Assembly (NCBI RefSeq): GCF_000520815.1
Contig: NZ_ASRY01000283.1
Location: 1-53,724, forward strand
Origin: Paenibacillus maysiensis
GTDB taxonomy: Bacteria > Bacillota > Bacilli > Paenibacillales > Paenibacillaceae
Reading direction: 5' to 3'
Length of the DNA stretch: 53,724 nucleotides
Made by a program: the position numbers and the translations under genes. The notes under the pieces were generated by a model, which was given only the letters and a program-made list of their open reading frames with translations, was not told where the DNA came from and ran no database searches. How positions within the stretch are numbered: position 1 is the first letter of the stretch; each line of letters starts with the position of its first letter. Below, one piece after another: positions 45,047-53,268 of this stretch.

Positions 45047-45371
45047 TTTAACATAAGAAGACTTCTGTACTATATTGGAAGGACCCGAATCTGCTACGAT
45101 CAGCTTATAATAGCCCTCACGTTGGTCTTATGAAATGCACATTGACGAAAACATTTCCCTAATGGGTTCATTTTTCTTCGATCCATCCAACTGTGTTTTA
45201 ATCTCACCCAGACCCAACATCAGATCGGCTGTTTTTTTGCTGGCTTTTGATCGCTGCCTCGGATACCGGCTTGTTTGTCGCCAGAACGCTCGGCTAACGT
45301 CAAAAAATCCTGGCATCTGTCAAGCTCCCAAGATCGCACAGGATTTTTTTATGTTTATTACATGTTCAAGT
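45047..45371. other. Intergenic region between the SOS-box promoter and ndh
   Basis: The 325 bases hold the ndh terminator (45302-45350) and a 62-codon leftward open frame (45316-45128) with a weak ribosome site that starts inside the terminator stem. It encodes a basic, unrecognised peptide (for instance SKASKKTADLMLGLGEIKTQ). I cannot decide whether it is real. Nothing else is apparent. Confidence 0.4.
45302..45350. terminator. Bidirectional terminator downstream of ndh
   Basis: AAAAAATCCTG (45302-45312) and CAGGATTTTTT (45339-45349) are perfect 11-base complements, with a 26-base loop and T-runs on either strand. It lies 22 bases after the ndh stop. Confidence 0.75.
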
Positions 45372-46562
45372 TTAGAAAAACCGTCCCTTTTTCAGCACCA
45401 GCGGAATCCCGCCAATGATGAACAGATAGCGGATATCCACAATTTTTTTCAGCTGTGCGGCAATCCAGCCCTTTATTTTGCGATTGCCCACGACCGCGAC
45501 AGCCTCCCCTTTTCCAAGAGAAGCAACCGTTCCTTTATTGGAAAATACGAACTTGTGCAGCTCCTTTTTCCGTAGCGTAGCTGCTAAATTCTTCGCACAG
45601 AGTACCCCTTGCTGCATCGCAATTTGGGCGGTCGGCGGATACGGGCGTCCTTCGGGATTAAACATTAAAGAACTGTCCCCGATAATGAAAATGTCCTCAT
45701 GACCCGGTGCACGCAGAAAATCGTCGATCTTCACACGTCCGCGCATCACTTCAAATCCAGCTTTCTCGATCAGACGGTTACCACGAATACCTCCAGTCCA
45801 CACGACCGTGCAAGCTTCGATTTTCTCACCCTCACCGACAATGACGCCATCCTCAAGACATTCCTTAATGGGAACACCGATGCGGAAGGTGACGCCCTTG
45901 CGCTTGAGAACATCCATCGCGTATTCTACCAGCTCCGGATCGAAGCCCGGCAATGCCGTAGGAGCAGCCTCGACGTTAATAATTTGAATCCGGTTAAAAT
46001 CAATATCATAGGCTCTCGCCAATTGCGGCAGACGATCCGCCAGCTCCGCCACGAATTCAATCCCGCTAAAGCCCGCACCTCCAACTACAAAATTCAGCCG
46101 TCCGGGGTTCCCGTCATTTTTATACAGGGCAAGCTGGTATTCGACATGCTCACGGATCAAGCGGACCGAGTTAATGCTTCGAATTGTAAGCGCGAACTTA
46201 TCCATCCCCTGAATACCGAAGGTTTCCGGTTCCCCGCCCAATCCGATTACCAGATAATCGTAGGATAGCGATCCATCCTCCAACACGATTTTTTTCTCCT
46301 TCGGTAAGATTTCCTTAACCGTCCCTTTGATTAGATCCACCTTGAACTCATCGATTAGCTGCGCAATCGGAATCCTCGAATGCTCAATCGTATCCGTACC
46401 TGCCGCAGGCATATGAAGATGTGTCGTAATATAGTGGTAATCATGACGGTTGATCAGCGTGACGTCCGCCTCATTGTGCTTAAGCTCCTTTTGCAATTGC
46501 TGAGCCGTCAATATACCGCCATACCCGGCGCCCACAATGACAATTTTGGGAATACTGCTCAT
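45372..46562 (-). CDS. ndh: Type II NADH dehydrogenase (NDH-2)
   Basis: A 396-aa membrane-bound flavoprotein that passes electrons from NADH to menaquinone without pumping protons. The N-terminal FAD motif is IVIVGAGYGGILTAQQL, the NADH motif FVVGGAGFSGIEFVAEL (about residues 165-181), and IIGDSSLM with the PPTAQIAMQQG segment completes the FAD site. The C-terminus is amphipathic and basic (WIAAQLKKIVDIRYLF), the usual membrane anchor. AAGGGGTAGAAGC precedes the ATG. Divergent from the ferredoxin-NADP reductase gene, as in the Bacillus yumB-yumC neighbourhood. Confidence 0.92.
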   Translation of the reverse strand: MSSIPKIVIVGAGYGGILTAQQLQKELKHNEADVTLINRHDYHYITTHLHMPAAGTDTIEHSRIPIAQLIDEFKVDLIKGTVKEILPKEKKIVLEDGSLSYDYLVIGLGGEPETFGIQGMDKFALTIRSINSVRLIREHVEYQLALYKNDGNPGRLNFVVGGAGFSGIEFVAELADRLPQLARAYDIDFNRIQIINVEAAPTALPGFDPELVEYAMDVLKRKGVTFRIGVPIKECLEDGVIVGEGEKIEACTVVWTGGIRGNRLIEKAGFEVMRGRVKIDDFLRAPGHEDIFIIGDSSLMFNPEGRPYPPTAQIAMQQGVLCAKNLAATLRKKELHKFVFSNKGTVASLGKGEAVAVVGNRKIKGWIAAQLKKIVDIRYLFIIGGIPLVLKKGRFF

Positions 46563-46801
46563 GCTTCTACCCCTTCCGATACATAATTATTAATTATTCA
46601 CAGCTTTTCTCTGAAAACGGTTAATTTATACACACAGAAAGTCTTCATCAAATATTAATAGCTTTAACTTTGCAAGCGGAACCCGGGAGTTTATAATGAT
46701 AAACAGTGAATCATACGTTCGGCGGCTTTCTTAACCTCTATGCGGCTGATTCTATATTCAATACCATTATCCATACTATTCCTTTCGGAGGTGTTTTTAG
46801 A

Positions 46802-47806
46802 GTGACAGCTCAATCCACAGATGCGGAGCTTCGCGATCTGATTATCATCGGGGGCGGTCCAGCCGGTATTTTCGCTGCTTTCTACGGGGGAATGCGTCAG
46901 GCATCCGTCACCTTAATTGAAAGTATGCCCCAACTCGGGGGCCAGCTTGCAGCCCTTTATCCTGAAAAATATATTTATGATGTCGCTGGCTTTCCTAAAG
47001 TGACTGCACAGGAACTGGTCAACAATCTGGTTCAGCAGATGAACCACTTTAACCCAGAAGTACAGTTAGAAGAAAAGGTCGTATCATTAGAGAAAAAGGA
47101 AGAACGCCACTTCATCGTCAAAACAGATAAAGGCGGCGAGTATCACGGAAAAGCGGTCATTATTACCGCTGGCGTGGGTGCTTTCGAGCCGCGCAGACTG
47201 GAACTGCCGGGCGCAGATCGTTTTGAAAAAACGAACCTGCATTACTTTGTCAGCGACCTGAGCAAATTTGCAGGCCGGAAAGTGCTGATCAGCGGCGGCG
47301 GCGACTCTGCGGTAGACTGGGCGCTTATGCTGGAACCGATTGCAGAACAGGTTACATTGATTCACCGCCGCGACAAGTTCCGTGCGCATGAACACAGTGT
47401 AGAAAACCTACTCGCTTCCAAAGTAAACGTCGTTACACCGACTGAAATTACAGAGCTGCACGGGGAAGACTCAATTACGAAGGTTACCCTTGCTCATGTA
47501 AAAACCAAAGAAACTCAGGAAATCGAAGTGGACGATGTGATCGTTAACTTTGGATTTGTATCCACTCTCGGCCCGATTGCCGAATGGGGAATCGAAATCG
47601 AAAGTAACTCCATCGTGGTTGATTCCCGTCAGGAAACGAATATTCCCGGCATTTTCGCCGCAGGGGACATTACGACCTATCCGGGCAAGCTCAAGCTGAT
47701 TGCTGTCGGCTTCGGTGAAGCGCCTACGGCCGTCAACAACGCCAAGGTTTATGTAGATCCGGACGCCAAGCTGTCCCCGGGTCACAGTAGTAACATGAAA
47801 CTGTAG
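46802..47806 (+). CDS. Ferredoxin--NADP+ reductase, YumC type
   Basis: A 334-aa flavoprotein of the thioredoxin-reductase-like FNR group (YumC), which lacks the redox-active CxxC. The FAD motif is [21 protein letters not shown] is bound at [17 protein letters not shown], and the second FAD segment is [13 protein letters not shown]. The start is GTG 46802, with CGGAGG upstream; the open frame begins at 46706 with unrelated residues. Product: NADPH or reduced ferredoxin exchange; in B. subtilis YumC is essential. Terminator at 47826-47878. Confidence 0.92.
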   Translation: MTAQSTDAELRDLIIIGGGPAGIFAAFYGGMRQASVTLIESMPQLGGQLAALYPEKYIYDVAGFPKVTAQELVNNLVQQMNHFNPEVQLEEKVVSLEKKEERHFIVKTDKGGEYHGKAVIITAGVGAFEPRRLELPGADRFEKTNLHYFVSDLSKFAGRKVLISGGGDSAVDWALMLEPIAEQVTLIHRRDKFRAHEHSVENLLASKVNVVTPTEITELHGEDSITKVTLAHVKTKETQEIEVDDVIVNFGFVSTLGPIAEWGIEIESNSIVVDSRQETNIPGIFAAGDITTYPGKLKLIAVGFGEAPTAVNNAKVYVDPDAKLSPGHSSNMKL

Positions 47807-47825
47807 TCTATTCTAGACTATGACA

Positions 47826-47878
47826 AAAAAGGGTATTTTACTCCAAATTTGAATCGTTGGAGTGAAATACCCTTTTCT
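47826..47878. terminator. Bidirectional terminator between the reductase and sda genes
   Basis: AAAAGGGTATTTTACTCCAA and TTGGAGTGAAATACCCTTTT form a 20-base stem with one mismatch and about 11 bases of loop. A T-run follows on the right and another follows read leftward, so it can end both the reductase and the sda transcripts. Confidence 0.85.
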
Positions 47879-47966
47879 ACGGTGTGCCTATTCGTTGCAG
47901 TGATTGTCCGTAAAGCCATTCGAACCCTGAATGACCTCACAGTCGCAGTACGAGAGCTTGTCCGGT

Positions 47967-48110
47967 CTAATGAAGGACTACGGCTGTATTCATCTCTAAG
48001 TTTCTTTTGTGAATCTCAGCCAGCAACAGTGCAATGAAGTCACATTCAAGTTTAAGCTCGATTGCCATCTGATAGGAATCCAAAAGCATTTCATCCGTCA
48101 GTATAGCCAT
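47967..48110 (-). CDS. sda: Sporulation histidine kinase inhibitor Sda
   Basis: A 47-aa helical hairpin that binds the HisKA domain of KinA/KinB and blocks the phosphorelay when replication or DNA is impaired. MAILTDEMLLDSYQMAIELK and the following CDFIALLLAEIHKRNLE align with the Bacillus Sda pattern (LSDELLIESYFKATEMNL, then RDFIELIENEIKRRSLG). ATG 48110 fits the family start; GTG 48119, nine bases upstream, has a better-placed AAAGGA and is an alternative. In Bacillus sda is activated by DnaA; a DnaA-box cluster lies upstream here. A candidate target, the KinB-like kinase at 5146-6423, is in the window. Confidence 0.88.
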   Translation of the reverse strand: MAILTDEMLLDSYQMAIELKLECDFIALLLAEIHKRNLEMNTAVVLH

Positions 48111-48144
48111 CCTCGACACAACCTTTCCTTTTATTTCAAAATCT

Positions 48145-48180
48145 ATTCTATCAAAATACCAAAAACGGAACAAGCGTTCT
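48145..48180 (-). promoter_or_regulatory. sda promoter with LexA-like box over the -35
   Basis: Read leftward: -35 TTGTTC (48173-48168), 17-base spacer, -10 TAGAAT (48150-48145). GGAACAAGCGTTCT (48167-48180, + strand) overlaps the -35 and matches the SOS consensus CGAACRNRYGTTYC at 12 of 14 positions, with the GAAC-N4-GTTC core intact. The DnaA boxes begin two bases further upstream. Confidence 0.55.
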
Positions 48181-48181
48181 G

Positions 48182-48327
48182 TTATCCACAGCATGTTGTG
48201 GAAATCCTGTGTATAAATTGTTGGTAAGTGTCGTTAAGCCATATATGTGACAGGGGATAATGTGGACAATACTTATACACAGGATTTTGACGCTGGTAAA
48301 TAAAAAAATATTTTTATAGTATACACA
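48182..48327. promoter_or_regulatory. Cluster of DnaA boxes upstream of sda
   Basis: Measured against TTWTNCACA: TTATCCACA 48182-48190 (+, perfect), TTATACACA read leftward 48216-48208 (match), TTATACACA 48273-48281 (+, match), TTGTCCACA leftward 48269-48261 (one mismatch), ATTTCCACA leftward 48205-48197 (one mismatch) and GTATACACA 48319-48327 (+, one mismatch). Six boxes in 146 bases, the nearest just upstream of the sda promoter. Confidence 0.75.
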
Positions 48328-48375
48328 TATATATTATATTTACAATCTACTAAATTGAATTTTATGGGAGTTAAT

Positions 48376-48519
48376 TTAATCAAATCCCAATTGTCCAATC
48401 CCCGGAAATCTTTTCTCCAGTACAGGAATACACCGCTGTGTAAGATTAACCATTTCACGTCGCTTTCGGGCAGCCACCCGGCGGGGATAAATCATCCGAA
48501 GCGCATTCATTCCCTTCAT
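48376..48519 (-). CDS. Unrecognised 47-aa basic protein
   Basis: Starts MKGMNALRMIYPRRVAARKR, then REMVNLTQRCIPVLEKRFPG. It is strongly basic in the first half and has a Cys near residue 31. ATG 48519 is preceded by AAAGGGGGAACTCTG, a strong ribosome site; the longer open frame to 48618 is not needed. I do not recognise a family. It lies between the DnaA-box cluster and the divergent ppx gene. The helical, Arg-rich composition would suit a nucleic-acid or membrane-associated peptide; that is a guess. Confidence 0.5.
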   Translation of the reverse strand: MKGMNALRMIYPRRVAARKRREMVNLTQRCIPVLEKRFPGIGQLGFD

Positions 48520-48810
48520 CAGAGTTCCCCCTTTGCAGAGGTTCGTAATAACCAGTCCAGGTCGAGCATGACGTGCGACCACCGACCGGAAAACCCATTT
48601 CTGGCCCACCTTCCCCACTTTTACCCGATAGTCAACAGCAACCGGCTATTCTTGGATAATAGTCAAGGCCCAAGTCCATTTCGACAAGAATCCCTGCCAA
48701 CGGTAGCATGCACCTGATATCACTGGTACAATGACAATAATCTGACTACCATTTGCACGGAGCAGCGAAATTTACGGGCAAATCGTTTTTTTCGATAAGG
48801 AGGTCATACC

Positions 48811-50358
48811 ATGAACAATAAAATCGGCATCATGGACATTGGATCAAACTCCATTCGTCTAGTAATCTATGAAATGACAGAGACTGGCGCCTACCGGATT
48901 GTGCAGGAATGCAAGGAAGCCGCACGACTGAGCGAGAAGGTTGGGGCGAATGGTCGTATGGAACGGGAGGCCGTTCGGAGCATCGCTCCATTGCTGAATC
49001 AATTTATGGCAGTATGCCGTATGCACGGGGTCATTCGTATGCGGGCAGCAGCTACAGCCGCCATCCGCAATGCGGCGAATTCAGATGAGATCGTTCAATG
49101 GATCGCGGAGGAAACGGGCTTAACGCTGGAAATACTGAGCGGAGAGCAGGAGGGCTATGCGGGCTTTCTAGGCGTGGTAAATACAATGAATGTGAGCGAT
49201 GGGATTATTATAGATATTGGGGGCGGCAGCACCGAAATTACGCTGTTCCGCAAGCGGCAGCGGCTTCATACCGTATCGTTTCCTTTTGGCGCGGTCAACA
49301 TGAATTGGCGCTTTGGTCGGGAAGTCAGGAACGGTGAATGGTCCCCTCAGCAAATTGAGGAGATGGAGAGCTTCGTCCGTTCTTCGCTGCAAAACCATGA
49401 TTGGATCTTTTCCAATCCGGGCCTGCCGTTCATCGGTCTAGGCGGTACCTTGCGTACCTTGGCTAAAATCAATCAGAAGCGACAGGATTACTCGTTGCCC
49501 GTGACACACCATTACGAAATGACGACAGAAGATGTAAATTATTTCTATGTAAGTCTGCCCCATCTCTCCTATGAAAAACGCAAAAAAACAGCCGGCCTGT
49601 CCAAAGACAGAGCCGACATTATTGTACCGGGACTCATTATATTGAAAGCGATATTCGAGGCCGCTCAAGGCTCCACCTATTTGGTCAGCGGAGCGGGCTT
49701 GCGTGACGGACTGTTTCATGAGCTGGTCAATACCGAACAGCCTGTGGTCGACAATCCACTCATCGCTTCTATCCGCAATATACTTTCATTCGCTGTCCCG
49801 GTTAGCGAAACGCACGTCAAGCGAGTTAACGAGTACGCTGTCCGACTTTATGACGAACTCGTTGACGTATGGGGTGACGTGTCGTCCTCAGCGATGGACA
49901 AACGTTTGCTGCTGACCGCCGCAACGCTGTACAAAACCGGAGCAGCCTTAAATTACTACCATTTTCGCCAGCATTCCGTGTTCTGGATTCTACATGCAGG
50001 CATCGGCGGTCTGTCCCACCGCGAAACGGTATTGGCCGCGTTGATCGCGGACTACCATCCCAAGAACCGGACACCCCGTCTGTTGCGCACCCATGCCGAT
50101 ATTCTGGAGCCTTCCGACGAAGCGCGTGTACATCGACTCGGCTCGCTGCTCCAGCTTGCGATTGGCATGGATCGAAGCGAATCCGGTATTATCACCAGCA
50201 TCAATCCCACCACAGGAGACGATGCACTGCATCTTCGTCTGGAAAGCACGGGTGAGCCGATTCTGGAACAGCGGGAGCTGGAGGCTGTCGCCAAAGATTT
50301 TCAAAAAGCATGGAACCTCACGTTGTCGTGGTCCATTCTTCCTTCTTCCAATTTCTAA
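48811..50358 (+). CDS. ppx: Exopolyphosphatase / Ppx-GppA phosphatase
   Basis: A 515-aa ASKHA-fold enzyme that removes terminal phosphates from polyphosphate and, in some members, pppGpp. The nucleotide-fold motifs are IGIMDIGSNSIRLVIYE (residues 4-20), AAATAAIRNAAN, IIIDIGGGSTEITLF (phosphate 2 motif), GLGGTLRTLA and VSGAGLRDGLF. The C-terminal HD-like helical domain follows from about residue 320. AAGGAGG lies before the ATG. Convergent with ppk, with which the last 41 bases overlap; the opposing enzyme pair is thus encoded tail to tail. Confidence 0.93.
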   Translation: MNNKIGIMDIGSNSIRLVIYEMTETGAYRIVQECKEAARLSEKVGANGRMEREAVRSIAPLLNQFMAVCRMHGVIRMRAAATAAIRNAANSDEIVQWIAEETGLTLEILSGEQEGYAGFLGVVNTMNVSDGIIIDIGGGSTEITLFRKRQRLHTVSFPFGAVNMNWRFGREVRNGEWSPQQIEEMESFVRSSLQNHDWIFSNPGLPFIGLGGTLRTLAKINQKRQDYSLPVTHHYEMTTEDVNYFYVSLPHLSYEKRKKTAGLSKDRADIIVPGLIILKAIFEAAQGSTYLVSGAGLRDGLFHELVNTEQPVVDNPLIASIRNILSFAVPVSETHVKRVNEYAVRLYDELVDVWGDVSSSAMDKRLLLTAATLYKTGAALNYYHFRQHSVFWILHAGIGGLSHRETVLAALIADYHPKNRTPRLLRTHADILEPSDEARVHRLGSLLQLAIGMDRSESGIITSINPTTGDDALHLRLESTGEPILEQRELEAVAKDFQKAWNLTLSWSILPSSNF

Positions 50359-52450
50359 CCTTCATGGCTTCGGATTGGCTCCGCACAGGGGCCTCTTCGT
50401 CGTTTCTGGACACAAACTGATAGCTACCGTTAGGCAGAAGCTGCCGCGCCTTCACATTATCCCTCAGGGACAAATGCAAAATATCCGACAGCATCTCCTT
50501 GATCCGGTCATCATAAATCGGGCACATCAGTTCAATCCGACGTGTCAGGTTGCGAGTCATCCAGTCCGCGCTGGACAGGAACAACTCCGAAGCCCCTGCA
50601 TTTTCAAAATAGAACAGCCTGGAATGCTCCAGAAAGCGATCCACAATACTGATGACGCTGATATTCTCGCTGAAGCCTTCCACACCGGGACGCAAGCAGC
50701 AGACCCCTCTAATGATCAGATCAATCTTCACACCCGCCTGAGAAGCTGCATATAGTTCATCAATCATCTCCTGACTGGATAAGGAGTTGATTTTGGCGAT
50801 AATCCGGGCGGGCTTGCCTGCCAAAGCTTGCTCTGCTTCCCTGCGGATCAGCTCGAACAGCTTGTTCTTCATCCCTGTTGGAGCCACCGTGAAAGCCTGC
50901 AAGGTCTTGAGCGCGGAAAAGCCTGTAATTTCATTAAACAGCTCGGAAGCATCCTCGCCAAGCACCGGGTCCGACGTGAACAAACCGATATCCGTATACA
51001 CCCGTGCTGTGCTTTCATTATAATTGCCTGTGCCCACATGCACGTAGCGCTTGAGCGCGTTGCGCTCGTGGCGTACCACGAGAATAATTTTGGCATGCGT
51101 CTTCAAGCCGACCAGCCCGTACACCACATGACAGCCTGCTTTTTCAAGCTTGCGTGCCCAGGCAATATTACGTTCCTCGTCAAAGCGGGCTTTCAGCTCC
51201 ACGACCACCGTTACCTGCTTGCCCGATTCAGCCGCACGAGCTAATGCCGGGATCAACTTGGATTCTCCGTTGACACGGTACAAAGTCATTTTGATCGCCA
51301 TCACATCCGGGTCCTCGGACGCTTCAATCACAAAATCAGTCACCGCATCAAACGATTCATACGGATGGTACACCAGCACGTCCCGTTTGCGGAGTACGTT
51401 GAAAATATCCTCCTGCGGAGGCAGCTCTTCCGGGTACAACGGCTTGATCGACGGAAACTTCAAATGCGAATACCCTTCCAATTGATCGGCAAAGGACGAC
51501 AGAAACGTCAAATCCAGCGGCCCGTCCATCTCAAACACATGATCGAACAGTTTGAATTCGCGCTGAAGCTCCGTCAAAGCAAAGGGATGAATTCCTTTTT
51601 CCACTTCCAGCCTTACCGGCGCACCGCGTCTTCTTCGACGCAGTTCTTTTTCAATCTCTTCGAGCAAATCTTCGATTTCTTCTTCATTAATGGACAAATC
51701 GGAATTGCGCGTGACACGAAAGGCTTGAACCGATTCTGGCACATAACCCGTGAACAGCGTTTGAATATGATGCTTGATCAGCTCTTCAATTAAAATGAAT
51801 GATTTCTTCTTGCTATTGGAACGTAGCGGCACAGACACGACACGCGGAATATTGGAAGGCACCTGCACAATGGCAAAAAACGGCTTATCCTCCTCCGTAT
51901 CCCCTTGACGTCTCAATACAACTGCCAAATATACGTATTTATTATGAACCAGTGGAAAAGGACGGCTCTGATCGACCGCCATCGGCGTCAGCACCGGAAA
52001 TATAATTTCATGAAAGTAGGTATCCAGAGACTTGCGCTGTGTCGCATTCAAGCCCTCATATTCAAGCAGCAAAATCCCCTTTTTCGTCAACAGGCGAGAA
52101 ACTTCGCGATAGGTTCGATACTGCTCCGATACCATCGAGACCGTGCGCTTAATCAGCCGTTTGTATAAACCGGAGGGGGTATATCCGGTGAAGTCCTTTT
52201 GCATAAAACCGGCCTTGATCTTCTCCCGCGTCTCTGCCACCCGAACAGCCATAAATTCATCCAGATTGCTGGACACAATCGCCAAAAATTTGGCTCTCTC
52301 CAGCAACGGTGTATCTGTATCCTGCGCTTCCTGAAGCACACGGCGGTTAAATTCAATCCAGCTTAAATCCCGATTAAAGTAGCGTTCTGACCCGGCTTTA
52401 TCTTTATCTTTATCTTTATCTTTATCCTTATTCTGACTCTCTATCAACAT
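50318..52450 (-). CDS. ppk: Polyphosphate kinase (PPK1)
   Basis: A 710-aa kinase that makes polyphosphate from ATP. The N-terminal domain starts at RYFNRDLSWIEFNRRVLQEA. The PLD-like catalytic domains carry GLKTHAKIILV (phospho-acceptor His) and YVHVGTGNYNESTARVYTD, with a second His region near the C-terminus (CPIYDDRIKEMLSDIL). ATG 52450 follows GGAGG. Residues 8-18 are a (Lys-Asp)5-Lys tract encoded by a hexanucleotide repeat. Three PhoP-type hexamers lie upstream (52525-52552). Length near the family norm (about 690-720). Confidence 0.95.
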   Translation of the reverse strand: MLIESQNKDKDKDKDKDKAGSERYFNRDLSWIEFNRRVLQEAQDTDTPLLERAKFLAIVSSNLDEFMAVRVAETREKIKAGFMQKDFTGYTPSGLYKRLIKRTVSMVSEQYRTYREVSRLLTKKGILLLEYEGLNATQRKSLDTYFHEIIFPVLTPMAVDQSRPFPLVHNKYVYLAVVLRRQGDTEEDKPFFAIVQVPSNIPRVVSVPLRSNSKKKSFILIEELIKHHIQTLFTGYVPESVQAFRVTRNSDLSINEEEIEDLLEEIEKELRRRRRGAPVRLEVEKGIHPFALTELQREFKLFDHVFEMDGPLDLTFLSSFADQLEGYSHLKFPSIKPLYPEELPPQEDIFNVLRKRDVLVYHPYESFDAVTDFVIEASEDPDVMAIKMTLYRVNGESKLIPALARAAESGKQVTVVVELKARFDEERNIAWARKLEKAGCHVVYGLVGLKTHAKIILVVRHERNALKRYVHVGTGNYNESTARVYTDIGLFTSDPVLGEDASELFNEITGFSALKTLQAFTVAPTGMKNKLFELIRREAEQALAGKPARIIAKINSLSSQEMIDELYAASQAGVKIDLIIRGVCCLRPGVEGFSENISVISIVDRFLEHSRLFYFENAGASELFLSSADWMTRNLTRRIELMCPIYDDRIKEMLSDILHLSLRDNVKARQLLPNGSYQFVSRNDEEAPVRSQSEAMKVRNWKKEEWTTTT
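52396..52431. repeat. Hexanucleotide microsatellite in the 5' end of ppk
   Basis: Five exact CTTTAT units (+ strand, 52396-52425) and one variant CCTTAT (52426-52431). On the coding strand this gives Lys-Asp dipeptides. Being six bases, slippage keeps the ppk frame and alters only the number of Lys-Asp pairs. Confidence 0.85.
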
Positions 52451-52514
52451 ATGGCCTCCATCAATCATGCAGTATAGTTATGCTTCATTGTACTATTAGA
52501 TGAAACGCACTAGC

Positions 52515-52552
52515 ATCATAGCTGTGTAAACGCAATGTAAAATGTGTGTAAA
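52515..52552 (-). promoter_or_regulatory. PhoP box (three TTTACA repeats) and -10 upstream of ppk
   Basis: Read leftward, TTTACA occurs at 52552-52547, 52541-52536 and 52530-52525, exactly 11 bases apart (TTTACA-N5-TTTACA-N5-TTTACA). This fits the Gram-positive PhoP consensus TT(A/T/C)A(C/T)A with about five-base spacers. A -10 TATGAT (52520-52515) lies four bases further on. ppk starts at 52450. The remaining 52553-52761 shows no other feature. Confidence 0.6.
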
Positions 52553-52761
52553 CGCAGCCTGATGTTGAAAAGGTCACTCGGATACTTTACAAAAATAGCA
52601 TTAAAGGGTACAGTGATTACGTCTGTTTCATTGAGGTAGTAGATTGTCGAACCGCACTTTTTCACCGTTTTTGTTATTTTTATCATGTTGTTACTTGCCA
52701 CATAGCAGCCACGTTCAATTGCTTTATTTTCAAATGGCATCATATAGGGAGGATTTACGTT

Positions 52762-53007
52762 ATGGAACCCAAGAAAACGCCACGCGTACTGCAAAAAAAC
52801 ATCGAATTTTTCACCGCGGCGCTGTCTCAGCATCTCGTTTCAGTCTGGCAGGAGGACCCAACGGGCGTATACTGCGAGATTGGCAGCGGATATATCGAAT
52901 TGTTCAGCAGCGAGATGATTCGGGTGCGCAATCAGAATGGGACCCAAAGCCATTATGACCGCAATATCACGATGTTTCAGTTGATCACCAAGGATCAGCC
53001 GATATAA
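52762..53007 (+). CDS. Unrecognised 81-aa protein
   Basis: Starts MEPKKTPRVLQKNIEFFTAA. Then a region of predicted strands (YCEIGSGYIELFSSEMIRV, NGTQSHYDRNITMFQLI). AGGGAGGATTTACGTT precedes the ATG. No membrane segment or signal peptide. It resembles a small soluble protein; I do not recognise a family. It lies between divergent ppk and the futalosine hydrolase gene. Confidence 0.6.
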   Translation: MEPKKTPRVLQKNIEFFTAALSQHLVSVWQEDPTGVYCEIGSGYIELFSSEMIRVRNQNGTQSHYDRNITMFQLITKDQPI

Positions 53008-53163
53008 TTATTATATGCTATGCCTGTACTGTTCTTCCAGATTAGAATTGCTTTTTTACCTTGAAAATAACTGATGTCCAACTGTTACCACAGGGTAATC
53101 GTTATTATTTAAGGCAGCAATGCTGCTGGCTTTCGGTTTGTGAAAAATATTGCAGGTTTATAC

Positions 53164-53190
53164 CAAAAGCGCCACAGAGCGCTTTTTTTG
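53164..53190 (+). terminator. Terminator after the 81-aa gene
   Basis: AAAGCGC and GCGCTTT pair around a CACAGA loop, followed by TTTTTGTCG. It lies about 160 bases after the stop and 79 before the next start. Confidence 0.8.
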
Positions 53191-53268
53191 TCGTTATTTT
53201 TTGAACATCGTTTCAAAAAGCAGTATGATAAAGTAGCATATGATCTAAATTTAAAGGGGAATCAACCG

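Noticed and set aside
46585..46700. Possible Rex operator upstream of ndh
   Set aside because: Only a TTCACAG half-site; no TTGTGAA partner at the right distance.
52516..52833. A 105-codon leftward frame over the ppk control region and the start of the 81-aa gene
   Set aside because: No ribosome site at any start; it is antisense to a gene with a good ribosome site and covers the PhoP boxes.
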